A stretch of 64,000 nt of DNA from Sphingomonas sp. CFBP 13720 (GTDB lineage Bacteria; Pseudomonadota; Alphaproteobacteria; Sphingomonadales; Sphingomonadaceae), in assembly GCF_014842075.1 (NCBI RefSeq), contig NZ_JACYVA010000006.1, positions 1 through 64,000 of the forward strand. Reading direction: 5' to 3'. Positions 47,391 through 59,149 of this stretch are shown one piece after another. Numbering within the stretch: position 1 is the first letter of the stretch; every line of letters begins with the position of its first letter. Under the pieces are notes generated by a model. That model was given only the letters and a program-made list of their open reading frames with translations, was not told the origin of the DNA and ran no database searches. Position numbers and translations under genes: made by a program.

Positions 47391-47681
47391 TCAGGCCAAC
47401 TGGTCGAACAGGTCGTTCCAGCCGGGATTGGTTTCTTCGATCAACCGCAACGTCCAGTCGCGGTTCCACTTCTTGATCCGGCGTTCCCGAAGGCGCGCTT
47501 CCTACAAATCGTCGTGGCATTCGTACCAGACTAGAAGCGTGCAGTCGTGTTCGCTCGTAAATCCTTCGACGGCTCTGGTACGGTGCTGATGGATAGGCTG
47601 AACCAGCGTACTGGTCGAACCAGTGTAAATCGTTCCGTTGCGGCAGCTGGCCATGATGTAGACGTATCCGTCCTTCATCAT
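47391..47681 (-). pseudogene. GIY-YIG nuclease pseudogene with in-frame TAG
   Basis: A small GIY-YIG nuclease of the UvrC/Slx1-like UPF0213 type is readable as [34 protein letters not shown], then WYECHDDL, a TAG (at 47502-47504), and in the same frame [23 protein letters not shown] to a TGA at 47391-47393. Without the TAG it would be 96 aa, the normal size. The usual Arg in LVRRI-type positions is also changed (LVQPI). A nonsense mutation in an otherwise conserved frame is the simplest reading; a sequencing error at one base is the alternative. Confidence 0.8.
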
Positions 47682-47697
47682 GGCAGGCCTACCATTC

Positions 47698-47775
47698 TGT
47701 ATCCCCGCGCAGGCGAGGATCCAGAGCCATAGGCGTTGTACCCCGTACCCTGGACCCCCGCCTGCGCGGGGGTAC
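47698..47775. repeat. Paired inverted repeat (BIME-like) after mdh
   Basis: A segment GTATCCCCGCGCAGGCGAGG (from 47698) and its inverted partner CGCCTGCGCGGGGGTAC (to 47775) form 26-base arms with about three to four mismatches and a loop of about 26. It follows the mdh stop closely and may also act as the mdh terminator. It resembles the CCCCAGC-type palindromes elsewhere in the window. Confidence 0.75.
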
Positions 47776-47781
47776 GACATG

Positions 47782-48972
<1,191 letters not shown>

Positions 48973-49030
48973 CTATGAATTGCGCAATGTGCCGTGCAGG
49001 CGGCCACAACGACGATCCAGGAACAGCCGT

Positions 49031-49312
49031 ATGTCCAATGCGCGAATCTATCAGTTTCCCAAGAATGCGATGCAATCGGGCCGCGCCCGCGCAGAGACAT
49101 GGATGCTCGAATTCGAACAGGTCGAACCGCGCCGTGCCGACCCGCTGACAGGCTGGGCCGGGTCCGGCGATACGCAAGAGCAGGTAAAGCTGCGTTTCCC
49201 GACGCTGGATGCCGCGGTCGAGTATGCGACGCGCGAAGGGATCGAATATCACGTGATCCCGGCACCCGAACGGAAGCTGAAGCTTCAGGCCTATGCGGAT
49301 AATTTCAAGTAA
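49031..49312 (+). CDS. NDUFS4-like complex I accessory protein
   Basis: 93 aa protein of the ETC complex I NDUFA4/NDUFS4 family, an accessory subunit of NADH dehydrogenase in Alphaproteobacteria and mitochondria. RIYQFPKNAMQSGRARAETWMLEFE and DPLTGWAGSGDTQEQVKLRFPTLDAAVEYATREGIEY are the hallmark stretches. It is divergent from mdh and ends before a strong bidirectional terminator. Confidence 0.94.
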   Translation: MSNARIYQFPKNAMQSGRARAETWMLEFEQVEPRRADPLTGWAGSGDTQEQVKLRFPTLDAAVEYATREGIEYHVIPAPERKLKLQAYADNFK

Positions 49313-49352
49313 GGCGGATCACCGCTCCGGCAGGCGCCGGGGCAGAGGATAG

Positions 49353-49391
49353 AAAAAGGCCGGGAAGGGGCATCCCCTCCCGGCCTTTTTT
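49353..49391. terminator. Bidirectional terminator between the NDUFS4-like gene and groEL
   Basis: GGCCGGGAAGGGG pairs with CCCCTCCCGGCC around CAT, flanked by AAAAA on the left and TTTTTT on the right. It can end the plus-strand gene and, read on the minus strand, the groESL transcript. Confidence 0.88.
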
Positions 49392-49510
49392 CGCGTCTGG
49401 ATCCCGCGACGGCAAAGCCGCCGCCCGTCGGTCGGGTGCAAGAGCACCCGCCGGCCGGATCGATGCGGACCCCGGACTAGCCCGTGGCTCGCCCGGGGGG
49501 CCGCAATCGA

Positions 49511-51169
<1,659 letters not shown>

Positions 51170-51201
51170 TCAGTATTGGAAACAGAATAAAGACGAAGGG
51201 T

Positions 51202-51489
51202 TCAGCCGACGATCCCGAGGATGTCGCTTTCCTTCATGATGAGCAGGTCTTCACCGTCGACCTTGACCTCGGTGCCCGACCACTTGCCGAACAGGATGCG
51301 GTCGCCGGCCTTGACGTCCAGCGGGGCGATCTCGCCCTTGTCGTTGCGGGCACCGGTGCCGGCGGCGACGACTTCGCCTTCCTGCGGCTTTTCCTTGGCC
51401 GTGTCGGGGATGATGATCCCGCCGAGCGTCTTTTCCTCGGCTTCGACGCGGCGAACGAGCACGCGATCGTGCAGCGGACGGAAGTTCAT
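51202..51489 (-). CDS. groES: Co-chaperonin GroES
   Basis: 95 aa cap of the chaperonin. [44 protein letters not shown] contains the mobile loop; [26 protein letters not shown] closes the fold. The ATG at 51489 was chosen over an upstream in-frame start because it gives the exact family N-terminus. Confidence 0.98.
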   Translation of the reverse strand: MNFRPLHDRVLVRRVEAEEKTLGGIIIPDTAKEKPQEGEVVAAGTGARNDKGEIAPLDVKAGDRILFGKWSGTEVKVDGEDLLIMKESDILGIVG

Positions 51490-51527
51490 GCGCGGTTTTC
51501 CCTTTTTGGTTGGCATGGTAAATTGGT

Positions 51528-51554
51528 CTGGCACTCACCCAGGGGGAGTGCCAG
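51528..51554 (-). promoter_or_regulatory. CIRCE operator upstream of groES
   Basis: CTGGCACTC-N9-GAGTGCCAG is a perfect inverted repeat of the CIRCE type (consensus GCACTC-N9-GAGTGC core). It lies about 39 bases before the groES start, so HrcA repression of groESL is expected. Confidence 0.92.
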
Positions 51555-51642
51555 CGCCCCGGATATGTGGAGGCGTTCATCCACCGTCAAGGCGCGGGGA
51601 ACAAATTTGCGGACGCGGCGTGGCGGCAACCGGGCAGGGCGT

Positions 51643-53085
51643 TCAGCGAACCCCGACCAGCCCCAGTCGTTCGCGGCGACGCCAACGGTCGACAAGAAGG
51701 ACGGCAACGACCAGCAGCCCGAGCGCAAGACCGATCCAGATGCCGATGCCACCCATCGGCGTCCAGAATCCTAGGAGGACGGACGTGGCGAACCCGATCG
51801 CCCAGTATCCGACCAGCGCGATCACCATCGGCACGCGGGTGTCCTGCACCCCGCGCAGCACGCCAGCCGCCACGGCCTGCGCCCCGTCGAACAACTGGAA
51901 CAGCGCCGCGATCGCGAGATACTGGACCGCCAGTGCGACCATCGCCGCATTGGCCTGGGCACCGGTATCGACATAGACGCCGACGAACGCGCGGGGAAAC
52001 GCCCATAGCAGGGTCGCAGTAACGACCATGAAGCCGGTGCCGACCGCCAGCGCCGACCACCCTGCACGGGCCATCCATTGCCGGTCGCCCGCGCCATAGG
52101 CCATACCGACCCGGATCGTGGCCGCCTGTGCGATCCCGAACGGCACCTGGAACAGGAACGCCGCGATCTGGAGCGCGATGGCATGCGCTGCGACCTCCGT
52201 CACGCCGATCCGCCCCATCAGGAACCCTGCGGCGGAGAACAGCGCCCCCTCGAACGTCATCGTCGCGGCGATCGGCAGGCCCAGCACCACGATCTGGCGC
52301 AGTCGCGACCATTCGTGCCGCCACCACCGCCCGAACAGGCGGAAGCGCCGCAGCCGTCGGTCGCCGATCAGGACGATCGCATAGGCGGCGGTCATCGCGA
52401 TGCTGGTCGACAGGCTGGCGATCGCCGATCCTTCCAGCCCCCATGCCGGAAAGCCCAGATTGCCGAACACCAGCAGCCAGTTGGCGAAGATCGACACGCC
52501 CAGCCCCAGCGCGGTGATCGCCATCGCCCAGCCGGGCCGGCCGAGCGCCGCCGCCGTGATGCGCATCACCGTACCGGTCAGCGCCGGGATCAGCGCCCAT
52601 AACAGGATGTCGAGGAACGCGTCCGCCCGCGCCGCAACGGTCGCGTCCTGTCCGGTTGCCAGCAGCATCGCCTGACCGTGCGACATCGCGATCATGAACG
52701 GGACGCTGCCCAGCACCGCGATCCACATCGCCATGCGGAACGACCGGCGTACTTCACGCACCGCATGGCGGCGCTGGCCGAGTTCGGCGGCGATGATCGG
52801 CGCGGCGGCACCGATCAGCCCCGACAGCGCAAACAGAATGACGCCATAGATATAGACGCCGAGCGTGGCGGCAGCCAGTTCGACCTCCCCCAACCGCGCC
52901 ACGAACACGACATCGACGGCATAGACCGCCATCTGCAACAGGTTCGCGCCGACCAGCGGTGCCGCGAGGCGCAGCGTCGCCGCCAGTTCGGCCCGCGCCG
53001 TCGCGGGCGCGGCGGCAGACGTGAAGGGTATGGGCGGCATCACGGACACCGGGGGCGTGTAGAAGCTGCCGACGCGGAACGCCAT
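51643..53085 (-). CDS. MATE-family efflux transporter
   Basis: 480 aa inner membrane cation antiporter with 12 predicted helices. LRLAAPLVGANLLQMAVYAVDVVFVARLGEVELAAATLG in helix 1-2 and the second-half repeat VLGLPIAATMTFEGALFSAAGFLMGRIGVTEVAAHAIALQ mark the NorM/MATE fold. The ATG at 53085 has GGAGAGG just upstream, which favours it over the internal ATG at 53040. Substrates are probably drugs or cationic metabolites but are not determinable. Confidence 0.93.
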   Translation of the reverse strand: MAFRVGSFYTPPVSVMPPIPFTSAAAPATARAELAATLRLAAPLVGANLLQMAVYAVDVVFVARLGEVELAAATLGVYIYGVILFALSGLIGAAAPIIAAELGQRRHAVREVRRSFRMAMWIAVLGSVPFMIAMSHGQAMLLATGQDATVAARADAFLDILLWALIPALTGTVMRITAAALGRPGWAMAITALGLGVSIFANWLLVFGNLGFPAWGLEGSAIASLSTSIAMTAAYAIVLIGDRRLRRFRLFGRWWRHEWSRLRQIVVLGLPIAATMTFEGALFSAAGFLMGRIGVTEVAAHAIALQIAAFLFQVPFGIAQAATIRVGMAYGAGDRQWMARAGWSALAVGTGFMVVTATLLWAFPRAFVGVYVDTGAQANAAMVALAVQYLAIAALFQLFDGAQAVAAGVLRGVQDTRVPMVIALVGYWAIGFATSVLLGFWTPMGGIGIWIGLALGLLVVAVLLVDRWRRRERLGLVGVR

Positions 53086-53288
53086 AACCTCTCCACCGTC
53101 GAGCGGGTGCATGCAGGACGGGACCAAAAGGAATGTGCCGCAAGCGTTGCGGCGTCGAGCAGGCCACCCTTTCTTCCGGCCCGCGCCCAACTCAGCGGCG
53201 CACGTCCTCTGGCCAGAAAGATGTTTCTGTTTACTCCCCCGGCACCCCCGCTATTTATCGGGGCACGATAAGTCCCGAAGGAAATCGC

Positions 53289-55178
53289 GTGAAGCTCGTC
53301 CGTGGTGCGTGGAAATTGCTGGTCGGTATCAAGGATGCGCTGGTGCTCCTTGCGATGCTGTTGTTTTTCGGAATGTTGTTCGCGCTGCTGTCGTCGCGGC
53401 CCAATACGCGCATCACCGACGGCGCGCTGGTGCTTGACCTGTCGGGATCGATCGTGGAACAGCCGGCGGAGGCCGATCCCGTCGCCGCATTCTCGGGACA
53501 GAAGCTGACGCAGCAGCTTCGGCTGCGCGACGTAGTCCGGGCGCTGGACGCGGCGAAGGACGATGCACGTGTCAAGGCGGTGGTGCTTGACATGGATCGC
53601 TTCGCGGGCGGCTATCCAGCGACGCTGGCCGAAGTCGGCGATGCCGTGGCGCGGGTCCGTGCCGGGGGCAAGCCGGTACTGGCCTATGCCACGCTCTATA
53701 CCGACGGTGCGTACCGCATCGCGTCGAACGCCAGCGAGATCTGGCAGAACCCGTTCGGCGGCACGATGTTTCGCGGCCCCGGCGGATCGCAGCTTTATTA
53801 CAAGGGTTTGATCGATAAGCTGGGCGTCAACGCCCACGTCTACCGCGTCGGCGAGTTCAAATCGGCGGTCGAGCCGTTCACGCGCGCCGACCAGTCCGAG
53901 CCGGCCCGTGCGGCGAATCAGGCGCTGTACGGCGCGATCTTCGACCAATGGCGCTCGGCGATCACGAAGGCGCGGCCCAAGGCACAGATTGATGCGTTCC
54001 TGACGCGCCCGGTGGAGCTGGTACAGGCGGTCGGCGGCGACGTGGCACAGGCCAATCTTCGCGGAGGGCTGGTCGATCATCTGGGCGACCGGATCGCGTT
54101 CGGACAGCGCGTCGCCAAACTGGCGGGCGCGGAAGCCGGCAAGGCGATCGGCAGTTTCCGCACGATCGGGTACGCCAACTGGCTCGCCGCGCATCCGGTG
54201 CCGCGCGGCGGCGACGCGGTCGGCGTCATCACCGTGGCGGGCGAAATCGTCGACGGACAGGCTGGGCCGGGCACCGCGGGCGGCGACACCATCGCCGGAC
54301 TGCTGCTCGACGGTCTGGCCAAGCGCAACCTGAAGGCATTGGTCGTCCGCGTCGATTCGCCCGGCGGATCGGTGCTGGCATCCGAACGCATCCGCCAGGC
54401 GATCCTGCAAGCAAAGAACGTCAACAAGATACCGGTCGTGGTATCGATGGGTGGCCTTGCCGCGTCGGGCGGATACTGGGTATCGACGCCGGGCGACGTG
54501 GTGTTCGCCGAACCCAATACGATCACCGGATCGATCGGCGTGTTCGGCGTGATCCCGACGTTCGAGAACACGCTGGCGAAGGTCGGCGTCAGCGCCGATG
54601 GTGTCGCCACGACGCCGTTGACCGGGCAGCCCGACGTCCTGCGCGGCACCAGCCCGGCATTCGATGCCATCATGCAGGGCGGCGTCGAGGATATCTATCG
54701 TCGCTTCACCGGGCTGGTCGCGCAGTCGCGCAAGCTGCCGCAGGCGCGTGTCGACCAGATCGGGCAGGGCCGGGTTTGGGACGGCGGCACGGCGCGCCAG
54801 TTGAAACTGGTCGACCGGTTCGGCAATCTGGACGACGCGGTGGCCGAAGCGGCGAAGCGCGCGAAGCTCGACCCGGCAAAGGTCCACGCGGTCTATCTGG
54901 ACAAGGAACCGAGCGCGCTCGACCAGTTGATCCGCAGCTATGCCGAACGCAACCGTGAAGAAGGCGAGGGTGGGGAGGCGGCGACCGACCTGATCGGTCA
55001 TGTCGCGCGCGAACAGCGCGGGATGCTGACACAGGCGCTGGGCGACGCGCGGCGGATGCTGTCGGGCCGTGCCGGGGTGCAGGCCCGCTGTCTGGAATGC
55101 GCCGGTATGGGGCCGGTCGCGGCGTCGGCAGACGATGCGTCGCTGTTCGATCTGATCGTCGCGCGGTTCGGCCTGTGA
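53289..55178 (+). CDS. sppA: Signal peptide peptidase SppA, 67K type
   Basis: 629 aa membrane-anchored serine protease that degrades cleaved signal peptides. An N-terminal helix (DALVLLAMLLFFGMLFALL) is followed by two peptidase S49 domains. The catalytic Lys lies in GEFKSAVEPFTRADQSE of the first half and the Ser nucleophile in MGGLAASGGYWVS of the second. A GTG at 53289 has AAGGAA seven bases upstream; the longer ATG frame runs into the MATE gene upstream. Its stop overlaps the next start (GTGA). Confidence 0.94.
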   Translation: MKLVRGAWKLLVGIKDALVLLAMLLFFGMLFALLSSRPNTRITDGALVLDLSGSIVEQPAEADPVAAFSGQKLTQQLRLRDVVRALDAAKDDARVKAVVLDMDRFAGGYPATLAEVGDAVARVRAGGKPVLAYATLYTDGAYRIASNASEIWQNPFGGTMFRGPGGSQLYYKGLIDKLGVNAHVYRVGEFKSAVEPFTRADQSEPARAANQALYGAIFDQWRSAITKARPKAQIDAFLTRPVELVQAVGGDVAQANLRGGLVDHLGDRIAFGQRVAKLAGAEAGKAIGSFRTIGYANWLAAHPVPRGGDAVGVITVAGEIVDGQAGPGTAGGDTIAGLLLDGLAKRNLKALVVRVDSPGGSVLASERIRQAILQAKNVNKIPVVVSMGGLAASGGYWVSTPGDVVFAEPNTITGSIGVFGVIPTFENTLAKVGVSADGVATTPLTGQPDVLRGTSPAFDAIMQGGVEDIYRRFTGLVAQSRKLPQARVDQIGQGRVWDGGTARQLKLVDRFGNLDDAVAEAAKRAKLDPAKVHAVYLDKEPSALDQLIRSYAERNREEGEGGEAATDLIGHVAREQRGMLTQALGDARRMLSGRAGVQARCLECAGMGPVAASADDASLFDLIVARFGL

Positions 55179-55738
55179 TCGCGATCCGCGCCGCCCGGAC
55201 CGAGGATGCGGCGGCGATCGCCGCGATCTATGCACCCTATGTACTGGGCGGCACGGTATCGTTCGAAACCGAGGCACCCGATGCGCGCGCGATCCGGCAT
55301 CGAATGAGCGGCAGCGACGGGCTGTACCCATGGCTGGTCGCGACGACCGGCGAAGCGGACGGCGACGCGGTATTGGGCTATGCCTATGCCACGACGTTCC
55401 GCGAGCGGCCGGCGTATCGCTATGTCGTCGAAACGTCGATCTATATGGGTGGCGGCACGCAACACCCCGGCGCGGGGCGCATCCTGTACGAAGCGCTGGT
55501 CGACACGTTGCGCGCACAGGGGTTCACGCAGGCGGTCGGCGTGCTGTCGCTACCCAACTCCGCTTCGATCGCGCTGCACGAAGCGGTCGGTTTCCGCCGG
55601 GCGGGGGTGTATCGCGAAATCGGGTTCAAGCAGGGCCGGTGGATCGACGTCGGCTTCTGGCAGTGCGCGCTGAACGAAGGTACGATCCCACCCAAGGAGC
55701 CGCGCCCCTTCCGCGACGTGGGTGTCGTGCGCGGCTAG
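55175..55738 (+). CDS. GNAT N-acetyltransferase, phosphinothricin acetyltransferase-like
   Basis: 187 aa acetyl-CoA dependent acetyltransferase. IRAARTEDAAAIAAIYAPYVLGGTVSFETEAPD at the start and the acetyl-CoA loop GRILYEALVDTLRAQGFTQAVGVLSLPNSASIALHEAVGFRRAGV are typical of Pat/Bar-like enzymes. Homologues acetylate methionine sulfoximine or similar amino acid analogues; the true substrate is unknown. The GTG start overlaps the sppA stop. Confidence 0.9.
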   Translation: MIAIRAARTEDAAAIAAIYAPYVLGGTVSFETEAPDARAIRHRMSGSDGLYPWLVATTGEADGDAVLGYAYATTFRERPAYRYVVETSIYMGGGTQHPGAGRILYEALVDTLRAQGFTQAVGVLSLPNSASIALHEAVGFRRAGVYREIGFKQGRWIDVGFWQCALNEGTIPPKEPRPFRDVGVVRG

Positions 55739-55888
55739 GGCCGATCCGCATTCCATAAGGACGCACTGAAAAGGCTGGTTTGGCGTGACGCTGACCGGAG
55801 CGCACGAACGCTATGTCAGCATCGTAAGCGCAAGGCTGGCGTTTGCAGGGCGTCAGGGCTGGATGCAGATCGGTAATCGAGCGTTTCC

Positions 55889-56518
55889 CTACCGTTTGCC
55901 GCCATAGGCCGGAAGCGCCAGCCGGAACCGGATCGCCGCCCCGCGCAGCGCGAATCCCGCCGCCGCCGCCGGAAACGCCGCGACGAACGGGGGCAGTCCC
56001 GCCGCGACCAGCGCGACGTGCAGTCCGGCCGCCAGCGCCGCCGCCGTGACATAGAGTTCGGGGCGGATGAGGATCGACGGCACCCCGGCAAGTACGTCGC
56101 GCAGGATGCCGCCGACGCACGCCGTCAGCACACCCATCAAGGCCGCCTGAAACTCCGGCACGCCCCATGTCAGCGCCTTGGCCGCGCCGAACACCGCATA
56201 GGCGGCCAGTCCCGCCGCATCGAGCCATTCGAGCGCACGTTCGCGCCACCAGCGTTCGGGCGTGAGCCACACCGCCGACGCGACCGCGACGCAGATCGCG
56301 GCGACCGGCGACCCATGGACCCAGAAGACCGGTGCCCCGATCAGCAGGTCGCGCACCGTACCGCCACCGACGCCGGTCACGAGCGCGAAGAAGATCGCGG
56401 TCACGAGCGTCTGTCCCGTCCGCGCCGCCGCCAGCGCGCCCGATGCCGCGAACACGGCGATGCCGATCATGTCGAGCGCGCCGAGCATCTGGCCGAGCGC
56501 CTGCGGGGAAGGAACCAT
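55889..56518 (-). CDS. Trimeric intracellular cation (TRIC) channel family protein
   Basis: 209 aa membrane protein with seven predicted helices and two internal repeats: GIAVFAASGALAAARTG..VTGVGGGTVRDLLIGAPVFW and GLAAYAVFGAAKAL..LTACVGGILRDVLAGVPSIL, each with the GGG-x-x-RD motif. Prokaryotic TRIC homologues conduct potassium. GGAGG lies just before the ATG. Convergent with the acetyltransferase gene. Confidence 0.92.
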   Translation of the reverse strand: MVPSPQALGQMLGALDMIGIAVFAASGALAAARTGQTLVTAIFFALVTGVGGGTVRDLLIGAPVFWVHGSPVAAICVAVASAVWLTPERWWRERALEWLDAAGLAAYAVFGAAKALTWGVPEFQAALMGVLTACVGGILRDVLAGVPSILIRPELYVTAAALAAGLHVALVAAGLPPFVAAFPAAAAGFALRGAAIRFRLALPAYGGKR

Positions 56519-56602
56519 ATCCTCCGCCTATCGCGGCCGGCGCGATCGGACCAGTCCCGATCCCCCTTGTCGAGCGCGCGCCCGATCGGGCAAGGGAAGG
56601 CG

Positions 56603-57259
56603 ATGCGACGCCTGACCCCTGCCGCGACTCTCGCGACCACGCTGCTCGCGGCGCTGGCCGGTGTGGTCGACGCGCTGGCGTTCCAGAGCCTTGGCGGTTT
56701 CTTCGCCTCGTTCATGAGCGGCAATTCGACCCGGTTGGGCATAGGCCTTGCCGACGGGTGGAGCGGGGCGGCTGCGACGGCTGCCGCGCTGCTGCTGGCG
56801 TTCGTATGCGGGACGATGCTGGGCACGATCGCGGGCGCGGCGGCCACCGAACGGCTCGGTGCGGCACGTCGGCCCGAAGCGGTGATGGGCGTCGTCACGT
56901 TGTTGCTGGCATGCGGCGCGGCGCTGTCCGGCTTCGTGCCGATCACGCTTGCCATGTTGCCGCTGGCCGCCGCGATGGGCGCACAGAACGGGGTCGTCGC
57001 GCCGGGCGGGGAGGTGCGGATCGGTCTGACCTACATGACCGGGACGCTGGTGCGGATCGGACAGCGTCTGGCCCGGCGCCTGTTGGGCGAAAAGGAAGCG
57101 CCCGGCCTGCGGCGGGAGCTGTTGTTGTGGCTCGGCTTCGTCGCGGGCGTGGTGGCAGGGGCGCTGTGGTGGCACTGGCTGGGACTGGCGGCGCTGTGGG
57201 TCGCGGCGGCGGCGTCGGCCGCGCTGACGATGCTGGTCGCGCGGGTCACGCTCGACTGA
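56603..57259 (+). CDS. DUF1275 (YoaK-like) membrane protein
   Basis: 218 aa protein with six predicted helices. LAGVVDALAFQSLGGFFASFMSGNSTRLG and the later AAMGAQNGVV..TYMTGTLVRIGQRLARR are the DUF1275 hallmarks. Function unknown. The ATG at 56603 has AAGGGAAGG upstream; the longer open frame overlaps the opposite-strand TRIC gene and is a shadow. Confidence 0.92.
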   Translation: MRRLTPAATLATTLLAALAGVVDALAFQSLGGFFASFMSGNSTRLGIGLADGWSGAAATAAALLLAFVCGTMLGTIAGAAATERLGAARRPEAVMGVVTLLLACGAALSGFVPITLAMLPLAAAMGAQNGVVAPGGEVRIGLTYMTGTLVRIGQRLARRLLGEKEAPGLRRELLLWLGFVAGVVAGALWWHWLGLAALWVAAAASAALTMLVARVTLD

Positions 57260-57281
57260 ACGCGCGACCCGCACGGGCGCG

Positions 57282-57674
57282 CTATTCCGTGCCGGTCGTG
57301 CCGTCCGTCTCGGGCAACAGTGCGCGGATCTCCCCGATGAAGCGCGCAAGTGAAATCGGTTTGGTGATATAGGCGTTCGCCCCGGCGGCGCGGACGCGAT
57401 CCTCGTCGTCGCGTCCCGAATAGGCGGTGACCGCCATGATCGGAATCGTGCGAAGGCGCGTATCGGCCTTCAGCATCGCGATCAGTTCCAGACCGGTCAT
57501 GTGCGGCAATTGGATATCGGTGACGATCAGGTCGGGCTGGAACGCGCGCGCGCGCGTCACCGCCTCACGCCCGTCGCGCACCGGCTCCGTTTCGAATCCG
57601 TGTGCGCGCAGCAGGTCGCAAAACAGTTTCAGGTTGAGTTCGTTGTCCTCGACAACGAGTACCCTTTTTGCCAC
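57282..57674 (-). CDS. divK: DivK-like single-domain response regulator
   Basis: 130 aa receiver-only protein. KRVLVVEDNELNLKLFCDLLRAHGFE is very close to DivK; the phospho-acceptor Asp lies in LIVTDIQLPHMTGLELI, and the switch Thr and Lys are in IMAVTAYSGRDDEDRVRAAGANAYITKPIS. DivK controls cell-cycle kinases DivJ/PleC in Caulobacter. The GTG at 57674 starts it; the longer frame is antisense to the neighbours. Divergent from the DUF3572 gene, a common alphaproteobacterial pairing. Confidence 0.92.
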   Translation of the reverse strand: MAKRVLVVEDNELNLKLFCDLLRAHGFETEPVRDGREAVTRARAFQPDLIVTDIQLPHMTGLELIAMLKADTRLRTIPIMAVTAYSGRDDEDRVRAAGANAYITKPISLARFIGEIRALLPETDGTTGTE

Positions 57675-57719
57675 GCGCGTCTTCGCTTCCCCACCAAGGT
57701 TCGAAAGGTTGTCTAGGCG

Positions 57720-57989
57720 ATGCGCGGGACGGAGACAAACGAAGACGCTGCGACGCTGGCACTGGGCGCGCTGGCATGGGTCGTCGGCGATCCGACGCGC
57801 GCCGAACGTTTCCTTGCGCTGACCGGGATCGATCCGGGGGAGTTGCGCGCGCGGGCGGCCGACCCGGCGTTTCTGGCGCAATTGCTGGGATATCTGGAGG
57901 CGCACGAACCCGATCTGATCGCCTGCGCCGACGCGCTGGGCGTCGCCCCGACCGCGCTGGTCGGTGCCCGCATGACACTGGAGTCCTGA
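57720..57989 (+). CDS. DUF3572 family protein
   Basis: 89 aa helical cytoplasmic protein. DAATLALGALAWVVGDPTRAERFLALTGIDPGELRARAADPAFLAQLLGYL matches DUF3572, found in Alphaproteobacteria beside divK. Function unknown. The next gene starts directly after its stop. Confidence 0.9.
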   Translation: MRGTETNEDAATLALGALAWVVGDPTRAERFLALTGIDPGELRARAADPAFLAQLLGYLEAHEPDLIACADALGVAPTALVGARMTLES

Positions 57990-58613
57990 ATGAAGCCGCT
58001 GCTCATCACCGATTGCGACGAAGTGCTGCTGCACATGGTGCGTCATTTCGGCACATGGCTGGACGAGGCGCACGCGATCGATTTCCGCATGTCGGGCGGC
58101 GATTTCGCGTCGTCGATGGCCCGCGCCGATGGCACCGTGCTGGAACGCGACGAGATGTGGGCGCTGCTCGACGGATTCTTTCCGGCGCAGATGGGGCGGC
58201 AGACGCTGGTGCCGCATGCGCGGACGGCGCTGGCGACGCTGGCGGAACAGGCCGACATCGTCGTGCTGACCAATTTGCAGGATCATTGTCGGTCGCACCG
58301 CATCGAACAGCTCGCGGCGCATGGCATTGTGCACCGTGTCGAATGCAATCAGGGCGGCAAGGGGACGCCGGTCGCGCGGCTGGTCGCCGAATATGGCGCG
58401 TCGGTCGCGGTGTTCGTCGACGATCTGGCGGTGCATCATCAATCGGTCGCCGACGAGGCACCGGGCGTCCACCGGCTGCACATGGTGTCCGAACCGACCC
58501 TGGCCCCGCACGTCCCGCCCGCGCCCGCCGCGCATGCCCGGATCGACGACTGGACGGAGGCGCAGCGCTGGATCGAGGCACGCTTCGCCGAGCGTGCACC
58601 GGCACGGACTTGA
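57990..58613 (+). CDS. HAD-superfamily hydrolase
   Basis: 207 aa predicted phosphatase. The nucleophile motif is ITDCDEVLLHM (Asp8, Asp10), the second motif VVLTNL, and the acidic third motif VAVFVDDLAVHHQS. It begins immediately after the DUF3572 stop, so the two are likely one operon with the RidA gene. Substrate unknown. Confidence 0.9.
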   Translation: MKPLLITDCDEVLLHMVRHFGTWLDEAHAIDFRMSGGDFASSMARADGTVLERDEMWALLDGFFPAQMGRQTLVPHARTALATLAEQADIVVLTNLQDHCRSHRIEQLAAHGIVHRVECNQGGKGTPVARLVAEYGASVAVFVDDLAVHHQSVADEAPGVHRLHMVSEPTLAPHVPPAPAAHARIDDWTEAQRWIEARFAERAPART

Positions 58614-58645
58614 CGGCGCGGGCGCGTCGGTCGAGGAACACGACC

Positions 58646-59110
58646 ATGGCATATGACATCCCCGCAAAGCTGGCCGAACTCGGCCTGACCCTTCCCGCCG
58701 CCGCCGCGCCGGTCGCCGCTTATGTCGCGGCGGTCGAGGGCGGTGGCCTGCTCCATCTGTCCGGGCAGTTGCCGTTCGACGACGGCGAACTGATGACCGG
58801 CCGGGCGGGCGAGGACCGCGACCTCGCCTTCGCCACCACCGCCGCGCAGAAATGCGGGCTGATGATCGTGGCGCAGGCCGAAAAGGCGCTGGGCAGCCTC
58901 GACCGGATCGAACGGGTCGTGAAGCTGGGCGTGTTCGTCAATTCGGCGGCGACGTTCACCGACCAGCCGAAGGTCGCGAACGGCGCGTCGGAACTGATGG
59001 TTGCGTTGTTCGGCGATGCCGGGCGTCACGCCCGCAGCGCGGTTGGCGTACCGGTGCTGCCGCTGGGCGCGGTGGTGGAGATCGACGCGATCCTCGCGAT
59101 CCGCGACTGA
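58646..59110 (+). CDS. RidA/YjgF family protein
   Basis: 154 aa protein of the RidA fold, in the longer alphaproteobacterial subgroup. LHLSGQLPFDDG, LIVAQAEKALGSLDRIERVVKLGVFVNS, and HARSAVGVPVLPLGAVVEIDAIL cover the family motifs; the Arg of HARSAVGV is the usual ligand residue. RidA proteins deaminate reactive enamines, but many paralogues lack that activity. GAGGAA precedes the ATG. Confidence 0.9.
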   Translation: MAYDIPAKLAELGLTLPAAAAPVAAYVAAVEGGGLLHLSGQLPFDDGELMTGRAGEDRDLAFATTAAQKCGLMIVAQAEKALGSLDRIERVVKLGVFVNSAATFTDQPKVANGASELMVALFGDAGRHARSAVGVPVLPLGAVVEIDAILAIRD

Positions 59111-59149
59111 CCCGGCGAACGGGGCGGCGGCATCGCCGTCGTCCCGGTG

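Noticed and set aside
53040..55517. 825-codon minus-strand frame opposite sppA
   Set aside because: Antisense to sppA, whose catalytic motifs are intact.
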